This document shows positions 15,523-24,743 of a stretch of 64,000 nt of DNA, piece by piece. Both the position numbers and the translations under genes were made by a program. The notes below the pieces were generated by a model. The model saw only the letters and a list, made by a program, of their open reading frames with translations. It was not told the origin of the DNA and did not search any database. Location: the NCBI GenBank assembly GCA_035548835.1, contig DASZSB010000148.1:71040-135039 (forward strand), in the 5' to 3' direction. Position 1 is the stretch's first letter. Every line of letters starts with the position of its first letter. The DNA is from FEN-1219 sp035548835. Lineage in GTDB: Bacteria > Pseudomonadota > Gammaproteobacteria > Steroidobacterales > Rariloculaceae.

Positions 15523-17568
15523 ATGCGGCAAAGACGGGTGCGTGCGTTCCGGCGCTTCATCGAACTGCGGCGGAGGCTCGAGTCGTGCGTCATTGCCGCG
15601 GTGGGAATCGCGGCAGCAGGGGTTGCCGCGGCCCAGGGCGGTGGCACGACCGAAGAGGTCATCGTGACCGGCGCGCGTCTCGAGCAGTCCCTGCCGCAGG
15701 AGCTTGCGAGCTACGGCCACCGGCTGACGATCGTCAGTGCAGAGCAGATCGCGAACGGCGGCTACGACGACGTCGGACAGGCGCTGCAGAACCTCGTGCC
15801 GGGCCTGTACCTCAACCCGAAGAACGGCGCGTTCGACTACGTGGACGTGTCGCTGCAGGGCTCGCGCACGAACGAGATTCTGTGGCTCGTCGACGGCGTG
15901 CGCATCAGCAACCGCCTGTACAACGGCACGACACCGCTCGACACGCTGCCCGCGCACATGGTCGAGCGCATCGAGGTGCTCGAGGGCGGGCAGGGCCTGT
16001 TCTACGGCACGCAATCCGTCGCCGGCGTGGTGAACGTCATCACGAAGGGTTTCTCGGGCAGGCCGGGTGCCCACGTCAGCGTCGGGGCCGACAGCAACGA
16101 CGGCACGCACGTCGATGGCTACTTCCGCACGGGCGTCAACGGCCATCAGTTCGTCGTGTTCGGATCGAGCGACAGGGCCGATGGTTTCCAGCCGTTTCCG
16201 GGTGCCGACTACCAGCCGAGCGTCACGAACCGCGAGCGTGGCTACGACGTGAAGACGCTGGGCCTGAAATACGCGCACGACTTCGGCGAGGCCGTGCGCC
16301 TGTCGCTCGGTTGGCAGAGCGTCGATGGCAGACTCGACAACGCCTATCCCTATGCCGTGCAGAAGGCCTACAACGAGCGCAACGAAGACATCTTCACGGC
16401 CACCGTCGACGTCATGGCCAGCGATTTCGTCCAGCTGTACGTGAAGGCCTACTACCACCAGTGGGATTCGTACTGGACGGAGTACGACGTCGACACGTCG
16501 ACGCCGGGCATCTACCCGCTCGGCTCGAACCGCGATTTCTGGGGCTACAAGGACCAGGGTGTGAACGCGCTGGTGAAGATCACGCCAGGCACCAAGCTCG
16601 ACTACTACGTGGGCTACGACTATCAGACGTACAGCGGTCGCGACGACGTGCTGCTGATCGCACAGAATCAAGAGAGCGTGAACGCGGTGTTCGGCCAGAT
16701 CCGTACCACGGCGGACCTCTGGAAGAAGGCGCGGCTCGCGTTCGGCGTGCGGGACAACCAGCCGAGCGTGGGCCAGTCGCGCACGGTGTGGAACCTGAGC
16801 GGCCGGTACGACGTCAGCGAGCAGCTCCACGTGCGCGCGGCCGTCGGTACGTCGTTCCGGTTGCCGGATGCCTACGAGCTGTTCGCGATCGATCCGTTCT
16901 GCTGCGTCGGCAACCCCAATCTGAAGCCCGAGTCGAGCGAGAGTCTGAATGCGTCGATCGGTGGCACCGTGGGCCCGTCGGCGCGTGTGGCGTGGGAACT
17001 GGTCTACTTTCGCCGCGACGTCGAGAACCTGATCCGCGACGTCGACGACGGCACGGGCAGCGGCAACACGATCGCGGAGAACGTACCCGGCAGGGTGCGC
17101 GTGCATGGCCACCAGGTCGTGCTGAAATTCGCGCCGGCCGAGGACTGGTCCGCGAACCTCTCTTACACGCACAACGATTCGCGGTCGAACCTGACCACCG
17201 GCGGCTACGATACGATCCCGGGCATCCCGAGCGAGCAGATCGGCGCGTCGATCCACTTCGAGCCCCGCAGCAGGCGGGTCGGCGGCTCCGTGTCCCTGAA
17301 CCACGTCGGTCGCGTGTTCGACGTCGTCGGGGGCGTCGGCACGCTGCAGCGCGGCGACTACACGGTGGCCGATCTGAGCGGGCACGTGTACCTCGACGCC
17401 GCCAGGCGGCACACGCTCGGCCTGCGCATCGAGAACGCGTTCGACCGCACGTACACCACGCGCTACGCGCGCGCAATCGTCGACGACACGGACCCGGCCG
17501 TGTTCTACGCAGCCCGCAATCTCGGCGTGCCGCGCACGATTCATCTGCGCTACGACTTCGCGTTCTAG
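15523..17568 (+). CDS. TonB-dependent outer-membrane receptor
   Basis: 681 residues from the ATG at 15523; a GTG five codons earlier is possible. After a leader (CVIAAVGIAAAGVAAAQ) comes a TonB-box-like EEVIVTGAR, then the plug domain (GQALQNLVPGLYL, SRTNEILWLVDGVRI, VERIEVLEGGQGLFYGTQSV, AGVVNVITK). The rest is a barrel with the usual NPNLKPESSES motif and a terminal aromatic strand (LRYDFAF). Length fits BtuB-like receptors. It imports an unknown ligand at the expense of TonB energy. The enzyme downstream by 41 bases suggests an oligosaccharide-use locus, though a vitamin or siderophore ligand is not excluded. Confidence 0.9.
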   Translation: MRQRRVRAFRRFIELRRRLESCVIAAVGIAAAGVAAAQGGGTTEEVIVTGARLEQSLPQELASYGHRLTIVSAEQIANGGYDDVGQALQNLVPGLYLNPKNGAFDYVDVSLQGSRTNEILWLVDGVRISNRLYNGTTPLDTLPAHMVERIEVLEGGQGLFYGTQSVAGVVNVITKGFSGRPGAHVSVGADSNDGTHVDGYFRTGVNGHQFVVFGSSDRADGFQPFPGADYQPSVTNRERGYDVKTLGLKYAHDFGEAVRLSLGWQSVDGRLDNAYPYAVQKAYNERNEDIFTATVDVMASDFVQLYVKAYYHQWDSYWTEYDVDTSTPGIYPLGSNRDFWGYKDQGVNALVKITPGTKLDYYVGYDYQTYSGRDDVLLIAQNQESVNAVFGQIRTTADLWKKARLAFGVRDNQPSVGQSRTVWNLSGRYDVSEQLHVRAAVGTSFRLPDAYELFAIDPFCCVGNPNLKPESSESLNASIGGTVGPSARVAWELVYFRRDVENLIRDVDDGTGSGNTIAENVPGRVRVHGHQVVLKFAPAEDWSANLSYTHNDSRSNLTTGGYDTIPGIPSEQIGASIHFEPRSRRVGGSVSLNHVGRVFDVVGGVGTLQRGDYTVADLSGHVYLDAARRHTLGLRIENAFDRTYTTRYARAIVDDTDPAVFYAARNLGVPRTIHLRYDFAF

Positions 17569-17609
17569 CGTTGTGCGCATCGCGCCGCGCCGGGCGTTAT
17601 GCTGTGCCG

Positions 17610-19130
17610 ATGCGTGGACGGGCGGGGAAAGGCTTCGGCTTTGCGGGTGCGGCGGCGCTGCTGCTGGCCGCGCTGCCGGCGGCGGCGCTCGAATCGTTCG
17701 ACGCCGGTCGCACGACGAACGGCACGCGGATCGATGCCGTGGCCGTGTCCGCCGCGAGCGCGGCCGCGCCGACCGTGCTGCTCGTGGGCGGACTGCGAGG
17801 GGCCGACGCCAGCGTCGACGCCGTGCGCCGCGCGGTCGCGCAGATCGACGCGCAACGGCCGCGCAGGCGCACGGTCAACGTCATCGCCATCCCGCTCGCA
17901 AATCCCGACGGCGCACCGGTGGCGTTCCCGCCCACGGGGGCCGCGTATCGCGAGCACGCCGAGGCGCACACGGTATGGCGGTTCATCGGTGCGCATGCGC
18001 CCGATCTCGTGCTGATTGCGGGCGACGACGCGGGGCTCGCGGCCGCGCTGGCTGCGGACGCGCCGGCCGGTGTGGGTCGAGTGCCGAGCCGTGCCTGGTC
18101 CGCGAGCGATTCGCTCGGCGCGCTGCGCGCGGCGGGCGTGCCGAAGTCCGAGGCGCACCGCGAGATCGAGCGCCGGCTCGCGCGCGGCCCGCGCGATCTG
18201 CTGGCGGAGCTGGCCAAGGTCTATGGCCACGACTTCGGCGACCCCACGTACATCAACGCGATCGCGCTGATCGGCCGTCTGAAGCTCGGTGAGCTCGACG
18301 ACGTGCGCCGGCTCGTCGAGCCGTACGTCGACGGCAGCAAGGACAGCCTCGCGCGGCCGAATGCGCTCACGATGGCCGGACACATCGTGTTCACGGAGCT
18401 CGCGCGTGCGACGCGCGACGCGCGCTACACGGCGCTCGTGCGCCGCGTGGCGGATCTCGGCTTCGACGCGCAGGGCGCGATGCGCGAGGCCATGCCGTAC
18501 CACAACGAGTTCAGCGACTCGGTGTTCATGGGCACCACGATCGCGGCGCAGGCCGGCGCACTGACGGGCGAGCGCAAGTACTTCGACCTCGCCGCGCGCC
18601 ATCTCGCGTTCATGCAGCGGCTCGATCTGCGCGCGGACGGGCTGTACCGCCATCAGCCGGCCACCGATGCGGCCTGGGGGCGCGGCAACGCGTTCGCGGC
18701 GCTCGGCGTGGCCCTCACGCTCACGGAGTTTCCCGTGGATCACCCGGCGCGCGCGCAGCTGCTCGCGAGCTACCGCGAGCACATGGCGAAGCTGCTGCCC
18801 TGGCAGAACCGCGACGGCCTCTGGCGCAACGTGATCGACCAGCCGGGTGCCTACGGCGAGTTCTCCGCGACGGCCATGATCGGGTTCGCGATGCAGCGCG
18901 GCATCGCGAACGGCTGGTTCACCGACGCCGCGCCGTATCGCGCGGCCGTCGCGCGCGCCTGGCGCGCGGTCAACGCGCGCACGGGCTCCGACGGCACGGT
19001 CATCGACGTCTGCGAATCGACGGCGCGCATCGGGTCGCTCGCGGGGTATCTGAACCGCGAGGCCATTCTCGGCAAGGACCCGCGCGGTGGCGCCATGGCC
19101 ATGCTGTTCGCCGCAGAGCTCATGCGCTGA
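17610..19130 (+). CDS. Exported GH88/105-like enzyme with M14-like N-terminal domain
   Basis: 506 residues from the ATG at 17610. Signal peptide FAGAAALLLAALPAAALE. Residues about 50-130 (APTVLLVGGLRGADASVDA, NVIAIPLANPDGAP) resemble the start of the zinc-carboxypeptidase M14 fold, but the His-x-x-Glu metal ligands are not seen. From about residue 190 an alpha/alpha-barrel follows with the family signatures FSDSVFMGTTI, RHQPATDAAWGRGNAFAALG and YGEFSATAMIGFAM, as in unsaturated glucuronyl or rhamnogalacturonyl hydrolases. It would act in the periplasm on lyase products brought in by the TonB receptor. The exact sugar is unknown. Confidence 0.75.
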   Translation: MRGRAGKGFGFAGAAALLLAALPAAALESFDAGRTTNGTRIDAVAVSAASAAAPTVLLVGGLRGADASVDAVRRAVAQIDAQRPRRRTVNVIAIPLANPDGAPVAFPPTGAAYREHAEAHTVWRFIGAHAPDLVLIAGDDAGLAAALAADAPAGVGRVPSRAWSASDSLGALRAAGVPKSEAHREIERRLARGPRDLLAELAKVYGHDFGDPTYINAIALIGRLKLGELDDVRRLVEPYVDGSKDSLARPNALTMAGHIVFTELARATRDARYTALVRRVADLGFDAQGAMREAMPYHNEFSDSVFMGTTIAAQAGALTGERKYFDLAARHLAFMQRLDLRADGLYRHQPATDAAWGRGNAFAALGVALTLTEFPVDHPARAQLLASYREHMAKLLPWQNRDGLWRNVIDQPGAYGEFSATAMIGFAMQRGIANGWFTDAAPYRAAVARAWRAVNARTGSDGTVIDVCESTARIGSLAGYLNREAILGKDPRGGAMAMLFAAELMR

Positions 19131-19193
19131 CGCGGCTGTGCCCGTCGCGCGGGCGGGCGTAGACTCCCGGCAAAGAGCAGCGCGGGAGGCGCC

Positions 19194-19658
19194 ATGGACA
19201 CACTGATCACCGACCTCGTCGAACGTTTCGATCGCGGCACGCTGTCGCGCCGGCACCTGATCCAGGGCCTCGCGGCGCTCGCGGCCGCGGGCAGCGCGCT
19301 GCCGGCCGCCGCGCAGACCGCGCCGTTCAAGTCCTCACGCATCGATCACATCAGCGTGCAGACCACGAACCTCGCGCGCTCGATCGAGTTCTACACCAGG
19401 GTGTTCGGCCTGAAGGTGCTGAACGAGGACAAGGAAAACAAGATCGCGCGCATGGGCGTCACGAAGATCATCGTGTCGCTGCACGAGAAGCCGCCGGTCG
19501 GCATCGTCGATCACTTCGCGATCGCGATCGACGACTTCGACAGGAACAAGGTCACGGCCGAGCTCGCGAAGCTCGGCCTCAAGGCGGAGGAGAACCTGGA
19601 CTACGGCTTCTTCGTGCGCGACCCCGAAGGCGTGCCCGTGCAGATCGTGAAGTCCTGA
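19194..19658 (+). CDS. Exported VOC-family protein with Tat-like leader
   Basis: 154 residues. The N-terminus has SRRHLIQGLAALAAAGSALPAAAQ, a twin-arginine-type leader. The mature part is one glyoxalase/VOC module: IDHISVQTTNLARSIEFYTRVFGL, then IVDHFAIAIDDF and FFVRDPEGVPVQIV. Single modules dimerise to form the metal site. Most VOC proteins are cytoplasmic, so export is notable; a second exported VOC protein lies at 54845-55705. The reaction is unknown. Confidence 0.75.
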   Translation: MDTLITDLVERFDRGTLSRRHLIQGLAALAAAGSALPAAAQTAPFKSSRIDHISVQTTNLARSIEFYTRVFGLKVLNEDKENKIARMGVTKIIVSLHEKPPVGIVDHFAIAIDDFDRNKVTAELAKLGLKAEENLDYGFFVRDPEGVPVQIVKS

Positions 19659-19680
19659 CCGCCGCCGGGAGGCAATGCCC

Positions 19681-20268
19681 ATGGGCAAGCGCGTGCTGCT
19701 GATCCAGGGTCACCCGGACGCGAGCCACGCGCATTTCTGCCACGCGCTGGCCGATGCCTACGCCGCCGGCGCGGCCGAGGCCGGTCACGAGGTGCGCCGC
19801 GTCGACGTCGCCAAGCTCGACTTCCCGCTGCTGAAGAGCGCGGCCGAGTGGGAGCACGGGCCACTGCCCGCGGGCCTGCGCGAGCCGCAGGCCGCGATCG
19901 CCTGGGCGGAGCACATCGTGCTGTTCTTCCCGCTGTGGCTCGGCGACATGCCGGCCGTGCTCAAGGGTTTCCTCGAGCAGGTGGCGCGCCCCGACTTCGC
20001 GTTCGGCGGCGACGGCGGCAATCCGTTCGCCCACAAGAAGCTTGCCGGCCGCTCGGCGCGCGTGGTCGTGACCATGGGCATGCCGGCGCTCGTGTACCGC
20101 TGGTACTTCCGTGCCCACAGCGTGAAATCCCTCGAGCGCAACATCCTGGGGTTCGTCGGCATCGCGCCCGTCAACGAGACCCTGATCGGCATGCTCGGGA
20201 GCGCGGCGAAGCCAACCACCGACCAGTGGCTCGCCAGGCTCCGCAGGCTCGGCCGGCGCGCCGAATAG
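19681..20268 (+). CDS. NQO1-type flavodoxin-fold quinone reductase
   Basis: 195 residues. The ATG at 19681 is preferred over 19675 because GGGAGG ends only two bases before the latter but eight before the former. The N-terminus KRVLLIQGHPDASHAHF is the FMN/FAD-binding loop of the NAD(P)H dehydrogenase (quinone) family, and HIVLFFPLWLGDMPAVLKGF is its second hallmark. No signal peptide, so cytoplasmic. It probably reduces quinones by two electrons. It lies 22 bases after the VOC gene and may share its transcript. Confidence 0.8.
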   Translation: MGKRVLLIQGHPDASHAHFCHALADAYAAGAAEAGHEVRRVDVAKLDFPLLKSAAEWEHGPLPAGLREPQAAIAWAEHIVLFFPLWLGDMPAVLKGFLEQVARPDFAFGGDGGNPFAHKKLAGRSARVVVTMGMPALVYRWYFRAHSVKSLERNILGFVGIAPVNETLIGMLGSAAKPTTDQWLARLRRLGRRAE

Positions 20269-20346
20269 GCCGTACACTCACCGCAGTCTGCGCGTTCGCG
20301 CGGGTTGAGCGTAGTATCCGGAAGACAGTCCTCGAGGGTCGCGGGC

Positions 20347-21135
20347 ATGCGGGTATGGCGTGTTCCTCTGGCCGTGCTGGTTTCGGCCGGCTGTGCGCTC
20401 GCGGTCAACGCGGCGACGTCCATCGCTCCCGAGCCGCGCGACAGCGTGCTGCTGGCCGGCCCGCAGGCCGACGCGTCGCCCACTTATCGGATCTTCCTGT
20501 CGAAACGGCCGCCCGAGGAAGTGCTGGCCGCGTACGCGGCGAAGAAGACGGCGAACGCCGACTACGAGGCCCGGGGCCCGGTCGTGCTCACCTACGACCA
20601 GGTCCTGGCCATCCTGCAGTCGCGGCACGGGGACCTGACGCTCGCCGACGACCTGTTCGTCACGATCAAGTGGCGGCCGGTGCCCTCCGGTCATGCGAGC
20701 TGCAACGGCGACTTCTTCCAGCAGCTCAACGTGATCGCGCGCGCGCAGAAGCGCGAGACCGAGTTCGCAGCGCTCTGCAAACAGTACGGCTACCTCGACA
20801 GCGCGTTCTTTCAGCGCGTGCCGGACTCCCGCCGCCCCGGTCAGTGGACCGACGCCGACAAGGAGATTCTTGCGCGCGCGAGTGCCAACCTGGGCGGCAA
20901 CCAGGCCAAGGCCCTCGCGGGCAATGCCGCAGAGACCGCCCAGCGCCTGCAGCAGCTCGCGATGAGCGGGCACACGGCCGAGGCGAAGGCGCTCGCCGAT
21001 CAGTTCAAACAGCAGGTCGTGCAGACGACGGGCAGCGCGCTCGACTGGGACGGCTGGGTCAAGGTGCTCAAGGACGCCGACGCGATGGCCTACCGCACGT
21101 GGATCATGCTGCCGACGCATCCCAGCACGTGGTGA
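20347..21135 (+). CDS. Exported protein of unknown function
   Basis: 262 residues from the ATG at 20347. Signal peptide RVPLAVLVSAGCALAVNA. No known domain is recognised. Two cysteines (SGHASCNGDFF and FAALCKQYG) are spaced to allow a periplasmic disulfide. The C-terminal third is rich in Ala and Gln and helical (NAAETAQRLQQLAMSGHTAEAKAL). No clear functional link with its neighbours. Confidence 0.6.
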   Translation: MRVWRVPLAVLVSAGCALAVNAATSIAPEPRDSVLLAGPQADASPTYRIFLSKRPPEEVLAAYAAKKTANADYEARGPVVLTYDQVLAILQSRHGDLTLADDLFVTIKWRPVPSGHASCNGDFFQQLNVIARAQKRETEFAALCKQYGYLDSAFFQRVPDSRRPGQWTDADKEILARASANLGGNQAKALAGNAAETAQRLQQLAMSGHTAEAKALADQFKQQVVQTTGSALDWDGWVKVLKDADAMAYRTWIMLPTHPSTW

Positions 21136-21213
21136 GACAAAAACTGCGCGAAAGCCGGTAAGCTCGGCCAGCGCGCCGAACCCACTCACTGCCCTCCAAG
21201 ACTCCCTGCGCCC

Positions 21214-22926
21214 ATGGATCAACGGTCGTCCTTTGCCTTTCTGCGCGAGTACGCGACGCGTTGGGACGCGATGGCGCTGCTGATCGTGGTCGGCGCGCTG
21301 GCGTTCCTCGGCACCGCGAGCCGGGGGTTGCTCGCGCCTCTGGCCGAGGTCGGTGCCCAGTTGTCGCTGGCGCCCCAGCACCTGCCGGAGTACGCGGCCC
21401 GCACGACGCTGCGGATGTTCGCGGCCATGGCGCTGTCGATCGCGTTCACGCTCGGCTATGCCACGTGGGCGGCCAAGAGCGAGCGGGCCGGCAAGCTGCT
21501 GATCCCGATTCTCGACGTGCTGCAGTCGGTGCCGATCCTGGGCTTCATCTCGGTCACCGTCGTGTTCTTCCTGTCGCTGACGCCGGGGCGCGTGCTGGGC
21601 GCGGAGTTCGCCGCCATCTTCGCGATCTTCACGAGTCAGGCCTGGAACATGGCGTTCAGCTTCTATCAGTCGTTGCGCACGGTGCCGGCGGAGCTGCGCG
21701 AAGCGGCCGATTCGTTCCACCTGTCGCCGTGGATGCGGTTCTGGCGGCTCGAGGTGCCGTTCGCCGCGCCCGCGCTGATCTGGAACATGATGATGTCGAT
21801 GTCCGGCGGCTGGTTCTTCGTCGTGGCGGCCGAGGCGATCAGCGTCGGCACGAACACGGTGTCGCTGCCCGGCATCGGCACGTACATCGCGCTCGCGATC
21901 GCGCAGCGCGATCTCGGCGCCATTGCGTGGGCCATCGGCACGATGCTGGTCGTGATCCTGATCTACGACCAGCTGCTGTTCCGGCCGCTCGTGGTGTGGG
22001 TGGACCGGTTCCGCATGGATCAGGAGCCCGGCACGCGCCAGCCGACGTCCTGGGCGCTCACGATGCTGCGCCGCTCGCGACTCGTGCGCATGGCGGCCGC
22101 GGCGCTCGAGCGGCTTACGAGCCAGGGCGGCCGGTCGCTGACGCAGGTGGAGCCGCCGCGCCCGCCGGCGGCGCTCGCGCGCCGCACGGCGGGCGTGGTA
22201 TGGCTCGTCGTGCTCGCGGCGTTGCTGGCGTTCGCGTCGTGGCACATCGTCGTGCTGCTCGTCGAGGAGTCGTCGTTTCGCGAGGCTCTCGGCGTCGGCG
22301 GCCTCGCGCTGATCACGCTGGTGCGCGTGTTCGTGCTGATCGGGTTCGCGAGCCTCGTGTGGGTACCGGTCGGCGTGTGGGTCGGCATGCGGCCGGCCGT
22401 CGCGGAATTCGTGCAGCCCATCGCGCAGTTCCTCGCTGCGTTCCCGGCGAATCTGCTGTTCCCGGTCGCCGTGTTCGGCATCGTCAAGTTCGGCCTGCAT
22501 CCGGACATCTGGCTGAGCCCGCTCATGATCCTCGGCACGCAGTGGTACATCCTGTTCAACGTCATCGCCGGCGCGTCGCTCGTGCCGAGCGAGCTGCGCT
22601 ACGCCGCGCAGAACTTCCAGGTGGGTGGCTGGCTGTGGTGGCGCCGGGTCATACTGCCCGCGGTGTTCCCGTTCTACGTGACGGGTGCGATCACGGCGTC
22701 GGGCGGCTCGTGGAACGCGGCCATCGTGGCGGAGGTCGCGACGTGGGGCGACACGCGGCTCGAGGCGCACGGGCTCGGCGCGTACATCGCGTCCGCGACG
22801 ATGGCCGGGGACTTTCACCACGTCGTGCTCGGCGTGGCCACGATGAGCGTGTTCGTGGTGCTGATCAACCGGCTGTTCTGGCGGCCCCTCTACTATTATG
22901 CAGAACGAAAATACAGCATCCGCTGA
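21214..22926 (+). CDS. Fused two-domain ABC permease (NitT/TauT type)
   Basis: 570 residues with two homologous permease halves. Each carries an EAA-type loop that docks the ATPase: ELREAADSFHLSPWMRFWRL near residue 165 and ELRYAAQNFQVGGWLWWRR near residue 462. About twelve hydrophobic helices are visible. Ordinary SsuC/TauC permeases have one such half and work as homodimers, so this is an internal fusion. Its end overlaps the following ATPase gene by 29 bases. No periplasmic binding protein is encoded nearby. Confidence 0.85.
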   Translation: MDQRSSFAFLREYATRWDAMALLIVVGALAFLGTASRGLLAPLAEVGAQLSLAPQHLPEYAARTTLRMFAAMALSIAFTLGYATWAAKSERAGKLLIPILDVLQSVPILGFISVTVVFFLSLTPGRVLGAEFAAIFAIFTSQAWNMAFSFYQSLRTVPAELREAADSFHLSPWMRFWRLEVPFAAPALIWNMMMSMSGGWFFVVAAEAISVGTNTVSLPGIGTYIALAIAQRDLGAIAWAIGTMLVVILIYDQLLFRPLVVWVDRFRMDQEPGTRQPTSWALTMLRRSRLVRMAAAALERLTSQGGRSLTQVEPPRPPAALARRTAGVVWLVVLAALLAFASWHIVVLLVEESSFREALGVGGLALITLVRVFVLIGFASLVWVPVGVWVGMRPAVAEFVQPIAQFLAAFPANLLFPVAVFGIVKFGLHPDIWLSPLMILGTQWYILFNVIAGASLVPSELRYAAQNFQVGGWLWWRRVILPAVFPFYVTGAITASGGSWNAAIVAEVATWGDTRLEAHGLGAYIASATMAGDFHHVVLGVATMSVFVVLINRLFWRPLYYYAERKYSIR

Positions 22927-24232
22927 GTTTCCGAACGACGCGCCGCTGCTGCGTGTCGCGGGTGCGCGCATGGCGTTTCCGAAACCCGACGGCGGCGAGC
23001 TGCTCGTGCTCGACGGCATCGATCTCGACCTGCGCGAGGGGGAGATCGTCGGCGTGCTCGGCCGCTCGGGATCCGGCAAGTCCACGCTGCTGCGGCTGAT
23101 CGCGGGCCTTGCGATGCCGCACGCCGGCACGGTGACCTACCTCGGCCGGCCCGTCACGGGCCCGGCCGCGGGCATCGCGATGGTGTTCCAGAGCTTCGCG
23201 ATCTTCCCCTGGCTCACGGTGTTCCAGAACGTGGCGCTCGGGCTCGAGGCGCAGCGGCTGCCGGCGGCGGAGATCCGCAAACGCTCGCTCGCGGCGATCG
23301 ACATGATCGGGCTCGACGGCTTCGAGTCGGCGTATCCGCGCGAGCTCTCGGGCGGCATGCGCCAGCGCGTGGGCTTCGCTCGTGCGCTCGTCGTGCACCC
23401 GAACCTGCTGCTGATGGACGAGCCGTTCTCCGCGCTCGACGTGCTGACGGCCGAAACGCTGCGCACCGACTTCCTCGATCTGTGGACCGAGGGCCGCATG
23501 CCGATCAAGTCCGTCGTGCTCGTCACGCACAACATCGAGGAAGCGGTGCTGATGTGCGACCGGATCGTCGTGTTCGGCAACAACCCCGGCCGCATCCTCG
23601 CCGACATCAAGGTTGCGCTGCCGCAGCCGCGTAACCGGCTCGAACCCGGCTTCCGCGAGCTCGTGGAGCGCATCTACGTCGAGATGACCGCGCGGCCCGC
23701 GGGTGCCGTGCCGAGCCGCGTGGAGCTCTTTCCCGGCACGGGCATCGGCACGGTGCTGCCGCGCGTATCCTCGAACCTGCTGGCCGGCCTGCTCGAGACG
23801 GTGGCCGCGCCCCCGTTCCGTGGCGCGGCGGACCTGCCGAAGATCGCACACGACGCGCAGATGGAGATCGACGATCTGTTCCCGGTCGCCGAGATGCTGC
23901 AGATGATGCGGTTCGTGGAAGTCGGCGGCGGCGACATCCGGCTCACGGACGCGGGCCTCGCGTTCGCGAACGCGGGCCTGGACGAGCGCAAGCGGATTTT
24001 CGCGCGCCACCTGCTGACGTACGTGCCGCTCGCGGCGCACATCCGGCGCGTGCTCGACGAGCGCGCGTCGCACGTCGCCCGCAAGAGCCGCTTCATCGAC
24101 GAGCTCGAGGACTTCATGGACGAGGCGTCGGCGGAACGGACGCTCCACGCCGTCGTGAACCTCGGCCGCTACGCCGAGGTGTTCGCCTACGACGACGACC
24201 ACGCGACGTTCAGTCTCGAGAACCCGACGTGA
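22898..24232 (+). CDS. ABC ATP-binding protein with C-terminal AAA-associated domain
   Basis: 444 residues. Residues 1-260 are a NitT/TauT-type ATPase: Walker A GRSGSGKS, Q-loop VFQSFAIFPW, signature LSGGMRQRVG, Walker B LLLMDEPFSALD, switch VTHN. The last 150 residues (DLPKIAHDAQMEIDDLFPVAE, FARHLLTYVPLAAHIRRVL) form an extra domain seen on this subclass (AAA-associated C-terminal domain). That extra part probably regulates transport. It is translationally coupled with the fused permease. The cargo is unknown. Confidence 0.85.
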   Translation: MQNENTASAEFPNDAPLLRVAGARMAFPKPDGGELLVLDGIDLDLREGEIVGVLGRSGSGKSTLLRLIAGLAMPHAGTVTYLGRPVTGPAAGIAMVFQSFAIFPWLTVFQNVALGLEAQRLPAAEIRKRSLAAIDMIGLDGFESAYPRELSGGMRQRVGFARALVVHPNLLLMDEPFSALDVLTAETLRTDFLDLWTEGRMPIKSVVLVTHNIEEAVLMCDRIVVFGNNPGRILADIKVALPQPRNRLEPGFRELVERIYVEMTARPAGAVPSRVELFPGTGIGTVLPRVSSNLLAGLLETVAAPPFRGAADLPKIAHDAQMEIDDLFPVAEMLQMMRFVEVGGGDIRLTDAGLAFANAGLDERKRIFARHLLTYVPLAAHIRRVLDERASHVARKSRFIDELEDFMDEASAERTLHAVVNLGRYAEVFAYDDDHATFSLENPT

Positions 24233-24250
24233 GCGCGGCCGGCGGGCGTG

Positions 24251-24730
24251 TCAGTGCTGCACGCCGTCGGTGTTGAACATGTCCCGCGTCATGCGCCACT
24301 GGCCGTCCGGCTGGCGCTGGTAGATCCGCAGGAACGCGCCGCTGACCGTGTGCCGCTCGCCGCCGCCGCGCGGCATGGACGAGGTGGTGAACGTGCCGCG
24401 CTGGAACGCGAGGTCGCCGCTGATCACGGTTTCCTCTGGCGTCCACGATTCGTCGAAGTCGAGCTTCTGGAACGCCGCACCGTTCGTGGCGTCGTTGGCG
24501 GCCTTGCCAACGACCGGCGGCCGGTTCGGCGGGAACATGATGTGGCCTTCGTCCGTGAGGCCGCTCAGGGTCTCGATGTCCTCGGCGTTGATCGAGCCGA
24601 GATACTTGTCGTTGAACTGCAGGATTGCCGAGAGGTCCTCCGCGAACGTGGGCTTCTGCGGCGCCTCGGTGCGCTGGCACGCGGCGAGCGCGACGATCGG
24701 GAGGCAGAGCAGCGCGTAGAGTCTCATCAT
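24251..24730 (-). CDS. SnoaL/DUF4440-like lipoprotein
   Basis: 159 residues from the ATG at 24730, placed six bases after GGAG; a second ATG follows at once. The leader LLCLPIVALAACQ contains a lipobox (LAAC), so it is lipid-anchored. The mature part (SAILQFNDKYLGSINAEDIE, DGQWRMTRDMFNT) fits the NTF2-like cone fold of SnoaL or DUF4440 proteins. It is the last gene of a four-gene minus-strand operon. A role as a small binding or isomerase-like protein is possible but not shown. Confidence 0.7.
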   Translation of the reverse strand: MMRLYALLCLPIVALAACQRTEAPQKPTFAEDLSAILQFNDKYLGSINAEDIETLSGLTDEGHIMFPPNRPPVVGKAANDATNGAAFQKLDFDESWTPEETVISGDLAFQRGTFTTSSMPRGGGERHTVSGAFLRIYQRQPDGQWRMTRDMFNTDGVQH

Positions 24731-24743
24731 CGTCGTCTCCGGG

